A DNA stretch of 64,000 nucleotides, taken from assembly GCF_029846715.1 (NCBI RefSeq), contig NZ_JARVWW010000005.1:1-64000 (forward strand), written 5' to 3'. Below, piece by piece: positions 44,701-54,821 of this stretch. The notes under the pieces were generated by a model, which searched no databases, was not told the origin of the DNA, and saw only the letters and a program-made list of their open reading frames with translations. Made by a program: the position numbers and the translations under genes. Within the stretch, counting starts at the first letter, position 1, and every line of letters starts with the position of its first letter. The DNA is from Bradyrhizobium nivariense. Its GTDB lineage: Bacteria > Pseudomonadota > Alphaproteobacteria > Rhizobiales > Xanthobacteraceae.

Positions 44701-47700
44701 TCAGGCTTTGACCAGATCCCCCAGCAGGTTCGCCGCCACCGTCAGTTTGGCGAGCGTCAGGCCGCTGGCAGCAATCTCCTCGACCGAGCGGCGGATGCGC
44801 GTCGCTTCGGGGTGAGCCGCGAGCCAGGTCTCGACAGCCTGCTGGCCGGACTGGCCGGTTGCCAGCATATCCGCGGCCAGTCTTCTTTCGGCGCCAGCGA
44901 TCTGCTCAACGGCGCGATCGATCGCCATACGTTCGAAATAATCGTTTGCCGGCACGCTGCGCGCGGCGGCGATGATGCGGTCGAGACGGAAATTGGCTTC
45001 CGCAGCGTAGAAGGTCGCGGCGGCATCGCCGATCGGGCGGCTGGTGCGCTCAGCAACCGTCGCGATATCGGGTGCCGAGACCAGAGCGTCGAGATCGGCG
45101 AGCTCGCCGGCAAGGCCGGGCGGAATACCGGCGTCGGTCAGCTCCTGCCGCCGCCTGGTGCGCACGGCCTGCAAGTCCGGCGGCAGGGTGGTATCGAGTC
45201 CAGCGACGATCTGGCGGATCGCCGGGCCGAAGCGCGCGACGACGGCCTCCAGCCCGTCCTTGAAATCGACGTTGCGCACATACCAGACCATGCGGGAGAG
45301 CAGGAGATCCTGGATCGCCGCGTAAAGGCCGAGTTGCAACTGCCCATCGATGCGTGTGTCGATCGCGTCGATCGCGTCATTGAGCCGCCTGAGCTCGTAG
45401 ATCGCGTCCACCGCCACCTGCGCCATGACGATGGTCCAGATATCGGCGTCGGTATCGTCGGTCAGGCGCACGACGCAGGCCGGCCCCCCGCGGTTGATCA
45501 CGGCATTGACGAGACTGGTCGCGATGATCTCGCGTCGGAGGCGATGGAGCTCGACCGCGGTCGGGAATTTGTCCGGAACCTCGCGCGGAAAATATTGGGA
45601 CAGTCTGCGGGCGAGATAAGGATCGTCCGGCACGCTGGTGGCGAGCAGGTCGTCGTAGAGGGTCAGCTTGGCGTAGGCGAGCAACACGGCAAGCTCGGGC
45701 CGCGTCAGGGACTGGCCGCGCCGTGTGCGCTCGGTGAGCGCTGCGTCGTCGGGCAAGAATTCCACGGCGCGGCTGAGCAGGCCGCGCTGCTCAAGCGACT
45801 GCATCAGGCGGGTAAGGAAGCCGGTCTCGGTCACTCCCTTGCGTTCGGCGAGCGAGAGCGCCAGCGACTGCAGGTAGTTGTTGCGCAGCACCAGCGCGCC
45901 GACCTCGTCGGTCATTGCGGCAAGCAGGCTGTTGCGGTCGGCGGGGCTGAGGCGTCCCTCGCGTTCGGGGCGTGCCAGCGCGATCTTGATGTTGACCTCG
46001 ACGTCGGACGTGTTCACGCCGGCCGAGTTGTCGATGGCGTCGGTGTTGAGCTTGACACCCTTCTGCGCGGCTTCGATGCGGCCACGCTGGGTGACGCCGA
46101 GATTGGCGCCTTCGCCGATCACCCGGGCGCGAACATCGGCGCCTGCGATGCGGATCGGATCGTTGGCGCGGTCGCCAGCTTGATCGTCGCTCTCTCCCGA
46201 TGCGCGGATATAGGTGCCGATGCCGCCGAACCACAGAAGGTCGGCGCGCGCTTTCAGGATCGCGGTCATCACCTCGAACGGCGTTGCCTGCGGCTTGTCG
46301 AGATCGAGCAGGGCGCTCACTTCCGGTGCGAGCGGGATCGCCTTGAGCGTGCGCGAGAACACGCCGCCGCCTTGCGAGATCAGCGACTTGTCGTAGTCCT
46401 GCCAGCTCGATCGCGGCAGGTCGAACAGGCGCCGCCGTTCGGCGAAGCTGATCGAAGGATCGGGCGAGGGATCGATGAAGATGTCGCGATGATCGAATGC
46501 CGCCACGAGCTTTGTCGCCGGCGAGAGCAGCATGCCATTGCCGAAAACGTCGCCGGACATGTCGCCGACGCCGACCACGGTGAACGGCACGGTCTGAATG
46601 TCGGTGCCGAGCTCGCGAAAGTGGCGCTTGACCGCTTCCCAGGCGCCGCGCGCCGTGATCCCCATCTTCTTGTGATCGTAGCCCTGGCTGCCGCCGGAGG
46701 CGAAGGCATCGCCGAGCCAATGGTTCTTCTCGGCCGAAATCGCGTTGGCGACGTCGGAGAAGGTGGCGGTGCCCTTGTCGGCGGCCACGACGAGGTAGGG
46801 GTCGTCGCCGTCATGGCGCACGGTGGATTCGGGCGGCACGACGATGTCGCCGTCGAGATTGTCGGTGAGTTCGAGCAGCGAGCGAACGAAGATGCGATAG
46901 ACCTCGGTGCCTTCCGCGAGCCAGGCGTCGCGATTGGAAGGCGGCGGCAGGCGCTTGGGCACGAAGCCGCCCTTGGCGCCGACCGGCACGATCACGGCGT
47001 TCTTGACCTGCTGCGCTTTCACCAGGCCGAGGATCTCGGTGCGGAAATCCTGCGGCCGGTCGGACCAGCGCAAGCCGCCGCGCGCAACCTTGCCGAAGCG
47101 CAGGTGAATGCCTTCGACACGAGGTGAATAAACGAAGATCTCGTAGCGAGGTCGCGGCGCCGGTAGGTCCTCGATCTTGCGCGCGTCGAACTTGAAGGAG
47201 ATCACCGGACGCGGATGTCCATCCTCGCCGATCTGCCACAGATTGGTGCGGATGGTCGCCTGCACCAGATTGGTGAAGCGGCGCAGGATGCGGTCTTCAT
47301 CGAGCGAGGCGACGGATTTGAGCTGTTCCTCGATCTCGCCAAGGAGGGCCGTCTCGCGCGCCGAACGCTCGGCATCGGTGGAGGCGAGGCGTGGATCGAG
47401 GCGGGTCTGGAACAGCGCGACGAGGCTGGCCGTGATCGCGGCGTTCTTGCGCAAGGTCTCCCACATGTAATCCTGGGTGAACGGAGCGCGGATCTGGTGC
47501 AGGTAGCGCGACAGCGCCCGGATGGTCGAGACTTCGCGCCAGCCCAGGGCGGTGCGCAGGATCAGGGCGTTATATCCATCGGATTCGGCGCGATCGGTGA
47601 CCACCGCCATGATCGATGCTTCCAGGCGATGGCTGAATTCCGGGGTGATCTCGATCGGCTGGCCGTCGCTGGTCTCGATCGTCATCTCGTGGAGCCAGAC

Positions 47701-49515
47701 CGGCTCCGGCCTGTTGCCGGGCACGATCTGATATGTGCGTTCGTTGACCACGCGCAGTCCGTGATTTTCGATCACCGGCACGCGATAGGACAGCGATAGC
47801 GGTGCGGCGTCGGAGAACACCTTCAGCCCGAAGCGCCTGGGATCGTCCTCGCCTTCGAAGCGGTGAACCGAAATCGTCACCGGGCGGGCTGGCGTGAGCT
47901 TTTCGACGGTCTTGATATCGGCGATCGCCTGTTCCGCGCCGAACACCTCGGTATAGCCGCCGCTAAAGGCCCGGGCATAGCGATTGGCGAGCATGCGCGC
48001 CCGCATGCCATCGGTGGAGGCAGTGAGCGCGGCCTTCAGCTTGTCGGCCCAGGTCGCGGCAATGGCGCTGATCCCGGCTTCGAGCGTGGCGCGCTCGACG
48101 ACGGGCGTTTTGCCTTCATAGCGCCCGATGATGAAGTGGACGCGCGCAAGCGCGCCTTCAGGGAACGATACGTAGGAAGCCGACAGCGTCCCCTTGTAGA
48201 CCTGCGACAGGAAGGCGCCGACGCGCGTGCGGACGTCGGTGTCGTACTTCTCGCGCGGAATGAAGGTGAGAATGGAGACGAAGCGATCGAACTTGTCCAC
48301 CCGCGCCAGGGCCCGGACGCGCGGGCGCTCGTAGAGGATCAGGATCTCCATGACGAAATCGTAGAGCGTGTCGACGTCGATCTGGAACAGTTCGTCACGC
48401 GGATATTCTTCGAGAATATGCATGAACGCCTTGCCGGAATGGCCGTTCGGGTCGAAGCCGGCGCGTTGCAGCACCCGCGTCACCTTGTGGCGGACATAAG
48501 GGATCTGCCGTGCCGAGCGGGTATAGGCGCCCGAGGTGAACAGGCCGACGACGCGCAATTCGCCCTCCAGCCGGCCGTCGGGCGTATAGAGCTTGATGCC
48601 GACATAATCCATGCGGATGCGACGATGAACGCGGCTGGAGACGTTGGCCTTGATGACGATGAGCAGGGTGGGTTCGTGCATGAACTCGCGGATTTCCGGC
48701 GTCATCACCACCATTTCGTTACCGCGGCGCAGGACCTTCGTATCCGGATCGCGGAGGATGCCGAGGCCTTCGCCGGTCGTGATGTCGTCCGACGCCTCGC
48801 TGTCGGGCGAGAAGCGATATTCGCGCACGCCCAGGAAAGTGAAATTGTCCGCGCAGAGCCATTGCAGGAACTGGTTGGCTTCGGCGACCTCGTCGATCGG
48901 CAGCGGCGGCGGATTGGAAGAGAACGTCTTGATCGCTTCCTCGACGCGGTCACGCATGGCGCGCCAGTCGACGACGCAGGCGCGCACGTCGTTCAACGTT
49001 CTGGTGAGGCCGTCGATCAACTTTTGGCGATCGGCGTCGGCGTCCAGGCGGGTGATGTGGAGGTGAATCAGGCTTTCGCGCGCGCCCTTCACTCCGTCCG
49101 GCAGTGCTTCGCCGTAGAAGCGCAGCAGCCTGCCCTCGTCATCGCGCTCCACGGCGATGATCGGGTGAGCGACGAGGGTGACTTCGATGCCCTGCTCGGC
49201 GAGCTCCGCCATGGTGGAATCGAACAGGAAGGGCTTGTTGTCGTTGAGAATCTCGAGCACGGAAATCTCGCGCCCGTTCGGCAACATCGGATTGGCGACG
49301 CGGATATCGGCGCTGCCGGCCGTGCGTCGCTGCACGTGCTCCCAGGCATGCTCCGCCAGGAGGGCGAGGGAGGCGGCATCGAAATTGTCGAGATCCTCGA
49401 TGTTGCTGTAGCCGAACAAGGGCTCGGCAAAGGCCCGGGGGCTCTTGCCCGGCGGCACGCTGCCCGCTGCGTCGCGGATCAGGGTTGCCCGGGCCTTGTC
49501 GTCACGCCACGCCAT
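44701..49515 (-). CDS. gdhB: NAD-specific glutamate dehydrogenase, large (180 kDa) class
   Basis: 1604-residue catabolic glutamate dehydrogenase that deaminates glutamate to 2-oxoglutarate with NAD. The first about 650 residues are the ACT-like regulatory region of the class. The catalytic core includes KVARGGLRWSDRPQDFRTEI, PVGAKGGFVPKRLPP and FTVVGVGDMSGDVFGNGM, the dinucleotide-binding region. A helical C-terminal domain follows. Among three close Met codons I favour the ATG at 49515, which has GGAGG five bases upstream. Long open frames on the opposite strand are shadows of its codon bias. Confidence 0.95.
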   Translation of the reverse strand: MAWRDDKARATLIRDAAGSVPPGKSPRAFAEPLFGYSNIEDLDNFDAASLALLAEHAWEHVQRRTAGSADIRVANPMLPNGREISVLEILNDNKPFLFDSTMAELAEQGIEVTLVAHPIIAVERDDEGRLLRFYGEALPDGVKGARESLIHLHITRLDADADRQKLIDGLTRTLNDVRACVVDWRAMRDRVEEAIKTFSSNPPPLPIDEVAEANQFLQWLCADNFTFLGVREYRFSPDSEASDDITTGEGLGILRDPDTKVLRRGNEMVVMTPEIREFMHEPTLLIVIKANVSSRVHRRIRMDYVGIKLYTPDGRLEGELRVVGLFTSGAYTRSARQIPYVRHKVTRVLQRAGFDPNGHSGKAFMHILEEYPRDELFQIDVDTLYDFVMEILILYERPRVRALARVDKFDRFVSILTFIPREKYDTDVRTRVGAFLSQVYKGTLSASYVSFPEGALARVHFIIGRYEGKTPVVERATLEAGISAIAATWADKLKAALTASTDGMRARMLANRYARAFSGGYTEVFGAEQAIADIKTVEKLTPARPVTISVHRFEGEDDPRRFGLKVFSDAAPLSLSYRVPVIENHGLRVVNERTYQIVPGNRPEPVWLHEMTIETSDGQPIEITPEFSHRLEASIMAVVTDRAESDGYNALILRTALGWREVSTIRALSRYLHQIRAPFTQDYMWETLRKNAAITASLVALFQTRLDPRLASTDAERSARETALLGEIEEQLKSVASLDEDRILRRFTNLVQATIRTNLWQIGEDGHPRPVISFKFDARKIEDLPAPRPRYEIFVYSPRVEGIHLRFGKVARGGLRWSDRPQDFRTEILGLVKAQQVKNAVIVPVGAKGGFVPKRLPPPSNRDAWLAEGTEVYRIFVRSLLELTDNLDGDIVVPPESTVRHDGDDPYLVVAADKGTATFSDVANAISAEKNHWLGDAFASGGSQGYDHKKMGITARGAWEAVKRHFRELGTDIQTVPFTVVGVGDMSGDVFGNGMLLSPATKLVAAFDHRDIFIDPSPDPSISFAERRRLFDLPRSSWQDYDKSLISQGGGVFSRTLKAIPLAPEVSALLDLDKPQATPFEVMTAILKARADLLWFGGIGTYIRASGESDDQAGDRANDPIRIAGADVRARVIGEGANLGVTQRGRIEAAQKGVKLNTDAIDNSAGVNTSDVEVNIKIALARPEREGRLSPADRNSLLAAMTDEVGALVLRNNYLQSLALSLAERKGVTETGFLTRLMQSLEQRGLLSRAVEFLPDDAALTERTRRGQSLTRPELAVLLAYAKLTLYDDLLATSVPDDPYLARRLSQYFPREVPDKFPTAVELHRLRREIIATSLVNAVINRGGPACVVRLTDDTDADIWTIVMAQVAVDAIYELRRLNDAIDAIDTRIDGQLQLGLYAAIQDLLLSRMVWYVRNVDFKDGLEAVVARFGPAIRQIVAGLDTTLPPDLQAVRTRRRQELTDAGIPPGLAGELADLDALVSAPDIATVAERTSRPIGDAAATFYAAEANFRLDRIIAAARSVPANDYFERMAIDRAVEQIAGAERRLAADMLATGQSGQQAVETWLAAHPEATRIRRSVEEIAASGLTLAKLTVAANLLGDLVKA

Positions 49516-49777
49516 CATGTCCTCCATTTGCCGCGCCGTCCGACCGCAGCCGCGATCATCAGCTTGATTCTGGAGTGCATCTCTTCGAGCGCCGCGATCG
49601 AGCGCGTGCGCGAAATCCTCGGTCTCGAAGCTTCAACAGCTCTCAACGACAATACTACGATCCGAGAGCGAAAAGCGCACGCTGTCGTGAGGCGTGCTGA
49701 AATTCCCTACTGCAGTGCGTGGAGCCGAAGTCGGCGCCGACGGCCGTCGAACCATCGCGGCTGAGAAAATCACAAGC

Positions 49778-49828
49778 AATTTCAATTGTGTATGAGTTCG
49801 TAGTTTTGTTCTGAATGGTGCGCCATTT
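49778..49828 (+). repeat. 51-bp AT-rich direct repeat, left copy
   Basis: It begins AATTTCAATTGTGTATGAGT, continues through GTTTTGTTCTGAATGG and ends GCGCCATTT. It matches 57118-57168 at 46 of 51 positions, in the same orientation. Confidence 0.85.
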
Positions 49829-49841
49829 TCCCACCATTCAG
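49811..49841. repeat. Perfect 10-bp inverted repeat
   Basis: CTGAATGGTG (49811-49820) and CACCATTCAG (49832-49841) around an 11-base loop. The left arm is part of the 51-bp repeat, the right arm is not. It could be a terminator for the GGDEF-EAL gene, an operator, or an element end. Confidence 0.6.
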
Positions 49842-49951
49842 TACAAAGCCGCGAATTGTTGCAGAGCTCCGGTATGGATCGGTGGGTATTTGATCGCCGA
49901 TCGGCATCTAGGGTTGATGTCATCGACTCGGCCGGCATCGTCGCCGACGCC

Positions 49952-52588
49952 TCAGCGGATCATAGTCTTCCGCTCCGCTCCGTCTCGCCTGGGCACCACT
50001 TCGACCGCCGAAGCCAAACGGCGCGGCTGGAGCAGAACGGCGAACTCTTCGAGCGATACCGGCGGAGAAAAAATATAGCCTTGCGCCATGGTCGCGCCGT
50101 TTTCGGCCGCGAACCGGAGGTCTTCGGCCGTTTCGACGCCTTCGACGACCGTTTCGAACCCCAATTCGTCCGCAAGTCCGAGCGCCAGGCGAAGGATCGT
50201 CTGCTTTTCGCGGTCTTCCGCAACACCGGCCACGAGCGTGCGATCGAGCTTCACGGCGTCGAAGGGGAGCCTCGCCATCGTCGAAAGATTCGAATAGCCG
50301 GCTCCGAAATCGTCCATTGCGAAGCGTATGCCCAATTGCCTGAGCAGGCTTATTCTCTCGCGCACGACGTCAGGATTGCGCATCGCGACCGACTCTGTGA
50401 TCTCGATCTCGAGCTTTGGCGGCGGGAAGTCGGCCTCGCGAACGGCCGTGATGATATCCCTGATGAACAGCGGGTCTTCGATTTCCGTCGCTGCGACATT
50501 TACAGCGAGCACGAGGTTCGAGCCGGCTCGGATAAAGCCCCCGATTTCGGCGAGCGCGCGCCTCAGCACGAAGCGGTCGAGCTCCATGATGAGGCCGATC
50601 TCTTCCGCGATCTTGATGAAGCGCGCAGGAGGAATGTTGCCCTCCTTCGGGTGATGCCAGCGCGCCAGCGCCTCCACCCCCAGGATGCGGCCATCCGAGC
50701 AGGACACCTTGGGCTGGTAATGGACAACGAGCTCTTCATTGCGGATCGCCAAGGCAAGATCGGTTTCGAGCGCATGGCGGGCTCGCGCGACCTCTGCGAG
50801 ATCCGGAGTGAAGAATGCGTAGGTATTGCCTCCCGAGCCCTTCGCGGCGTACATCGCAAGGTCGGCGCGGATCAGGAGATCGTCATAGGTTGTGCCGTGG
50901 GTGGGACAGATCGCGATGCCGATGCTGACGCCGACGGTCGCATGGTTGCTCTGCAGCTTGAAGGAAACCTGCAGCGTCTCGATCATCTCGCGGGCACTGA
51001 GGCTCGCGGCCTCGACGGTCTTCACCCCGGCGATGATGGCGACGAACTCGTCGCCTCCGACCCGGGCGAGCAGACATTTGCCTGGAGCGCCCTTGGACGC
51101 CAGCAAATTGCTCAAGCGCTCGGCCACCATCCTGAGCAACTCGTCGCCAGCCTTGTGCCCGAAAGTGTCGTTGATGGATTTGAAGCCATCCAGGTCGAGG
51201 AAGAACAGCGCTGCGCCCTCTTCCGCGCCGATGAGCGTCGGCGCATCGATGCGCATCTTCTCCCGATTGGGAATGCGGCTCACCGTGTCGTAGAAAGCGA
51301 GCTGACGAATTCTTCGAGTGCTGGCCCGCAAATGCGTCAGCATTTGCTCGAATGCGAGGCCGAGGCCGCGGACCTCGCCGATGCCCGTTGCGTGGAATTG
51401 AACGTCGAGATTGCCACCCGCGATTTCCTGGGCGGTCTTGGCGAGCGCTGAAAGTCCTTTCGTGAGGTGCCTCACGGCGGCCAACAGCGCGACGACCAAG
51501 GCACCGAGCGCCAGCGCCGCGGAAGCCAGGAACTGCCACATCAGCGAACGCGTATGGGACGCGCCGATCTGGAACATCTGATCGCGTGTCGTCGTCACCA
51601 GCGATGCGCTCGCGAACGTGCACACCTTGAGCGTCGCCTCGTAATCGACACAGCGCGCGACGTAGTTGCCGTCATCCGAGCGCTGCAGCCCGGCCAAACG
51701 CGTCCTGGCGCCGCTGAATCTCACCCCTTCAGGCCCCGCGGAAGACACGATCTCGTTGTCACCCGTGATGATGACGACGCCGGCATTGGCTAGCGAAGTG
51801 AAGTTCTCGAGAGTCCGTTCCGTGCGGCCGAGCGGTCGGATGGCGGCAAGCGCGCCGACGAGGTCGCCGAAATCGTCAAACACGGGCTCGATCGCGGTGT
51901 GCGCTATGGTCTGGCGCTGCGGCAGGCCGAGCGCTGACAATTCACGCAATTTGAGCTCATAGGTGCCTTCCTCACCCTGCGGGTGCGAGCGGCTATTGTC
52001 CTTGAGGATCGGGTTGAGATTGACAGAGAGGGCGGTACCCTCGAACGCCTGGTTCAGCGCGAGCAGGTCGAGGGACGTGTTGGCGCCGATCACGCGACCG
52101 GTTCCGTCGAAGGCGATCAGCCTTTCGAAGCCGGAGGTCGAAGCAACGATGCTGAGCAGCTCGCGGATGGTCACATCGTTATTCGAGGCGACCGCCTTGG
52201 CGACATCGGCGCGCTGAGCGATCTGACGCAGGCGAGATGCGGTTTCTGCGCCTAGGGCCTCGATTCGCGCGCGCGCCAACTGCGCCTCGCCGTCGAGGCG
52301 ATGAGCGAGCTGGTCTTCTGAGAGTTCACCCAGTGCCGTAGCCTGGTGCCTCAGTTGCTGCTGCAGGCGTAGCGCCGTCGAGCCACCGATGAGGCCGAGC
52401 CCGAGGATGCCGGTCGCGAGCACGACGGCAACAAGGCGCATGGCGATAGACGAGGGGAAACCCGGAATCGCGGACGGAACGAGCCAATGACGCCAACGGG
52501 GTGGCGCCCTCGATGCCTTTTCCGAATCCGTATCAATCGCCGCCACCGCCAGCACCCTGAACTTGCGGGGCCAGTCAATGTCGCTCAC
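49952..52588 (-). CDS. Membrane GGDEF-EAL cyclic di-GMP protein
   Basis: 878 residues. TM1 is about residues 50-70, a periplasmic sensor region spans about 72-348, TM2 about 350-370, and a HAMP domain about 371-425. The GGDEF domain has an intact GGDEF at 511-515, and the EAL domain EAL at 639-641 with DDFGAGYSNL further on. Both activities therefore look possible. Synthesis or breakdown of c-di-GMP would respond to a periplasmic signal and normally affects motility and biofilm. GTG start with AGGGG upstream. It is divergent from the PstS-like gene. Confidence 0.93.
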   Translation of the reverse strand: MSDIDWPRKFRVLAVAAIDTDSEKASRAPPRWRHWLVPSAIPGFPSSIAMRLVAVVLATGILGLGLIGGSTALRLQQQLRHQATALGELSEDQLAHRLDGEAQLARARIEALGAETASRLRQIAQRADVAKAVASNNDVTIRELLSIVASTSGFERLIAFDGTGRVIGANTSLDLLALNQAFEGTALSVNLNPILKDNSRSHPQGEEGTYELKLRELSALGLPQRQTIAHTAIEPVFDDFGDLVGALAAIRPLGRTERTLENFTSLANAGVVIITGDNEIVSSAGPEGVRFSGARTRLAGLQRSDDGNYVARCVDYEATLKVCTFASASLVTTTRDQMFQIGASHTRSLMWQFLASAALALGALVVALLAAVRHLTKGLSALAKTAQEIAGGNLDVQFHATGIGEVRGLGLAFEQMLTHLRASTRRIRQLAFYDTVSRIPNREKMRIDAPTLIGAEEGAALFFLDLDGFKSINDTFGHKAGDELLRMVAERLSNLLASKGAPGKCLLARVGGDEFVAIIAGVKTVEAASLSAREMIETLQVSFKLQSNHATVGVSIGIAICPTHGTTYDDLLIRADLAMYAAKGSGGNTYAFFTPDLAEVARARHALETDLALAIRNEELVVHYQPKVSCSDGRILGVEALARWHHPKEGNIPPARFIKIAEEIGLIMELDRFVLRRALAEIGGFIRAGSNLVLAVNVAATEIEDPLFIRDIITAVREADFPPPKLEIEITESVAMRNPDVVRERISLLRQLGIRFAMDDFGAGYSNLSTMARLPFDAVKLDRTLVAGVAEDREKQTILRLALGLADELGFETVVEGVETAEDLRFAAENGATMAQGYIFSPPVSLEEFAVLLQPRRLASAVEVVPRRDGAERKTMIR

Positions 52589-52812
52589 TGAGGCCCCTGA
52601 GCGTGTTCCAGGGCGACCTTAGGCGAGCGAAACATTCAATATCGTCTATTTATCGGCTATTTGTGGTTGACTAATTAACAATCGGTTTTTTGAAACCATC
52701 AAATTTTGTGCTTCTGCTCGCCACAGATGATTCCCAATGCACGGCGTTGCGACAACAGATGGTTTAGGTTTCTTTGCCAGATTGCGCACCTCGTGGTTCG
52801 AAGGGGTCTGCC

Positions 52813-53616
52813 ATGGCATTTTCGAGGATAACGGCGGCAATTCTGGGCCTCTGCCTTGCGGGGGTGAATGCCGCTAGCGCCGAAACACGCCGGCTCGACA
52901 TCGTCGGGACCGGAGATGGCATCGATGTCCTGCGCGTCGTCGCCGCCAGCTTCATGCAGCAGGAAGGATCGGCACGGATCGAGGTCCCGCCGAGCATCGG
53001 TTCTGGCGGAGGCATCGCGGCCGTGGGGTCCGGCAAGGCGATCTTGGGGCGCGTCGCACGCGGCCTGACCGACGCCGAAGCGGCTTCCGGCGTCGTCTAC
53101 AAGGCGATCGCCCGCCTGCCCTCGGCTTTCATCGTCCATCCCGCCTGTGGGGTGAGTGCCGTCACAAGCGATCAGCTCGTTGCGATCTATTCGGGGCGCC
53201 TTGCGAATTGGAAGGAGCTGGGCGGCGCCGATATGCGCATCCGCGTCGTGCGGCGCGAGGACCAGGACAGCACTCTCACCGTGCTCCGGGCCAGCATGCC
53301 CGGCTGGCATAATCTCGAGATCACCGAGAAATCGAAGACGGCGACGACCACACAGGAAGCGATCGAGACGGTTCGCGATGTTCAAGGCGCGATCGGCTTC
53401 GGCCCCTTCTCGCGGCCGTTGGAACAAGGGCTCACAGTGCTTCGCGTGGACGGCCACTACCCGACCGACGCGGATTATCCCTCGAGCGTGGTGCTGGCGC
53501 TGATCTATTTAAGGACGTTGCAGGATCCGGACGCCTTGGCCTTTCTACGCTTTGCCGATACGCAGAAGGCGGCCGACGTCATCACCGGCCTCGGTAGTCT
53601 GCCCGTCAAGCCGTGA
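52813..53616 (+). CDS. PstS-like periplasmic phosphate/anion-binding protein
   Basis: 267 residues from the ATG at 52813. A signal peptide ends near NAASA and the mature protein has the PstS/SphX-like layout: IVGTGDGIDVLRVVAASFMQ, PSIGSGGGIAAV and AIGFGPFSRP. No pst transporter genes are adjacent, so it may act as a sensor partner rather than for uptake. It is divergent from the GGDEF-EAL gene and shares its control region, a pairing that suggests ligand input to the cyclase. Confidence 0.82.
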   Translation: MAFSRITAAILGLCLAGVNAASAETRRLDIVGTGDGIDVLRVVAASFMQQEGSARIEVPPSIGSGGGIAAVGSGKAILGRVARGLTDAEAASGVVYKAIARLPSAFIVHPACGVSAVTSDQLVAIYSGRLANWKELGGADMRIRVVRREDQDSTLTVLRASMPGWHNLEITEKSKTATTTQEAIETVRDVQGAIGFGPFSRPLEQGLTVLRVDGHYPTDADYPSSVVLALIYLRTLQDPDALAFLRFADTQKAADVITGLGSLPVKP

Positions 53617-53663
53617 GCCGCCGGGGCTCGCTGGCCGCCGGCGCTGCTGAGCTCGGCATCGGC

Positions 53664-54674
53664 TCACAGACTGGGGCGATGAGGCTGCTCCCGGCTTCGC
53701 CATAGACGGGTGACCTTGTCCATCAGCGATGAGGTTTGCGAGCTCGGCAGGAAAGGATCGGCGTAGCATTGCGCATTGGCCGAGCGCGCCTTGTTCTTCA
53801 CGATATCGACGAGACCAACGGGGCCGGCGACGTAGACCGTATCCTCCAGCCCGAGCAGGGGCAGGTAGTGCGATGGGCGGCCGGGCCTGATTGGCAGGGT
53901 GGATCCGACCTCCGTCGTCGCAATGACGTCGCGGACACCGTCGTCGATCAGCCACTGCAACGAGGGAAGCATATAGAGGTTATCGGCATCCCGGCTGCCG
54001 GCGACGACCACTATCTCGCGGTTGCGCTGGGTCGAACGCGCCGAGCGGGCCAGCGCCCAGATCGGGGCCCAGCCCGCTCCGCCGGCGACCAGCACCAGCG
54101 GTCCCTGGCCCTGTCGCAGATAGGCTTGTCCGAACGGGCCTTGCACATGCGCCGCATGGCCGGGCCTGATGGCCTTGCCGAACTGCCCCGACACGGTGCC
54201 GTCAGGCAGGCGCCGGATGTGGAAGACGAGTTCGACTTGCTTGAAGGAACCATCGAGTCTGAAGGTCGGGCTGAGCTCGCGCGCAGGATAGCCGGAAAAC
54301 TTGACGCGCACATATTGGCCCGGCCGAAACTCGAGCGGCGCCGAGGTCGTCAGCACGACTTCGGCGATCTCCGGCGAGAGCTCGTTGATCTCGGTGACGG
54401 CGCCCGCCCGCTTCATCGGTACCGGCAATTCTTCGAATTCGATCTCCGCATCGCCTGCGACCGCGGCTTGGCAGGCGAGCACAGTGCGGCCATGGCCCGA
54501 GCCGCCGTCATCGACCGCGCCCGAAACGACCGTCACGCGGCAGCTCTGACATTGTCCCGATCTGCAGTCGTGTGGAATGAGAATCGAGCCGCCGAGCGCC
54601 GCGTCGATCAAGCTTTCGCCGGCGCGGGCTTCGACGAGCTTGCCGTTGAGGACGAGCCGACAATGCCCCTTCAT
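53664..54674 (-). CDS. 2Fe-2S ferredoxin / FAD-NAD(P)H reductase fusion
   Basis: 336 residues. The N-terminal plant-type 2Fe-2S domain has Cys37, Cys42, Cys45 and Cys68 (CRSGQCQSC...ACQA). A ferredoxin-NADP reductase-like module follows: FAD-binding RELSPTFRLDG-type strand (the usual RxYS motif is changed to SPTF), then NAD-binding LVAGGAGWAPIWAL and the C-terminal VYVAGPVGLVD. Relatives pass electrons from NAD(P)H to oxygenases or other partners. Here the neighbour is a cytochrome b fusion, 147 bp upstream on the same strand, its likely electron acceptor. ATG 54674 gives the domain start. Confidence 0.88.
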   Translation of the reverse strand: MKGHCRLVLNGKLVEARAGESLIDAALGGSILIPHDCRSGQCQSCRVTVVSGAVDDGGSGHGRTVLACQAAVAGDAEIEFEELPVPMKRAGAVTEINELSPEIAEVVLTTSAPLEFRPGQYVRVKFSGYPARELSPTFRLDGSFKQVELVFHIRRLPDGTVSGQFGKAIRPGHAAHVQGPFGQAYLRQGQGPLVLVAGGAGWAPIWALARSARSTQRNREIVVVAGSRDADNLYMLPSLQWLIDDGVRDVIATTEVGSTLPIRPGRPSHYLPLLGLEDTVYVAGPVGLVDIVKNKARSANAQCYADPFLPSSQTSSLMDKVTRLWRSREQPHRPSL

Positions 54675-54821
54675 CGCGAGGCCCCGGGGCGCTGCGAATC
54701 TCGGCGAGCAGGCTGCTGCTCGCCGCGCCAGAATGCGATGCGCGGATGACGGCGAAGCCATGCTTCAGCGCAGCCGCGCCGTGGTGTCCTCCGGTCGAAC
54801 CCGTCGCCGCCCATGAGGTGC

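Larger units (their letters stand above)
49516..49951. other. gdhB upstream region
   Basis: 436 bp between gdhB and the GGDEF-EAL gene. It must hold the gdhB promoter, which I cannot pinpoint. From 49778 it is unusually AT-rich and carries a direct repeat shared with 57.1 kb and a perfect 10-bp inverted repeat. Confidence 0.6.

Noticed and set aside
44812..49764. Two long open frames on the + strand (771 and 633 codons)
   Set aside because: They lie exactly opposite gdhB, have Arg/Asp/His-rich low-complexity translations and no domains. They result from high-GC codon bias of the reverse-strand gene.
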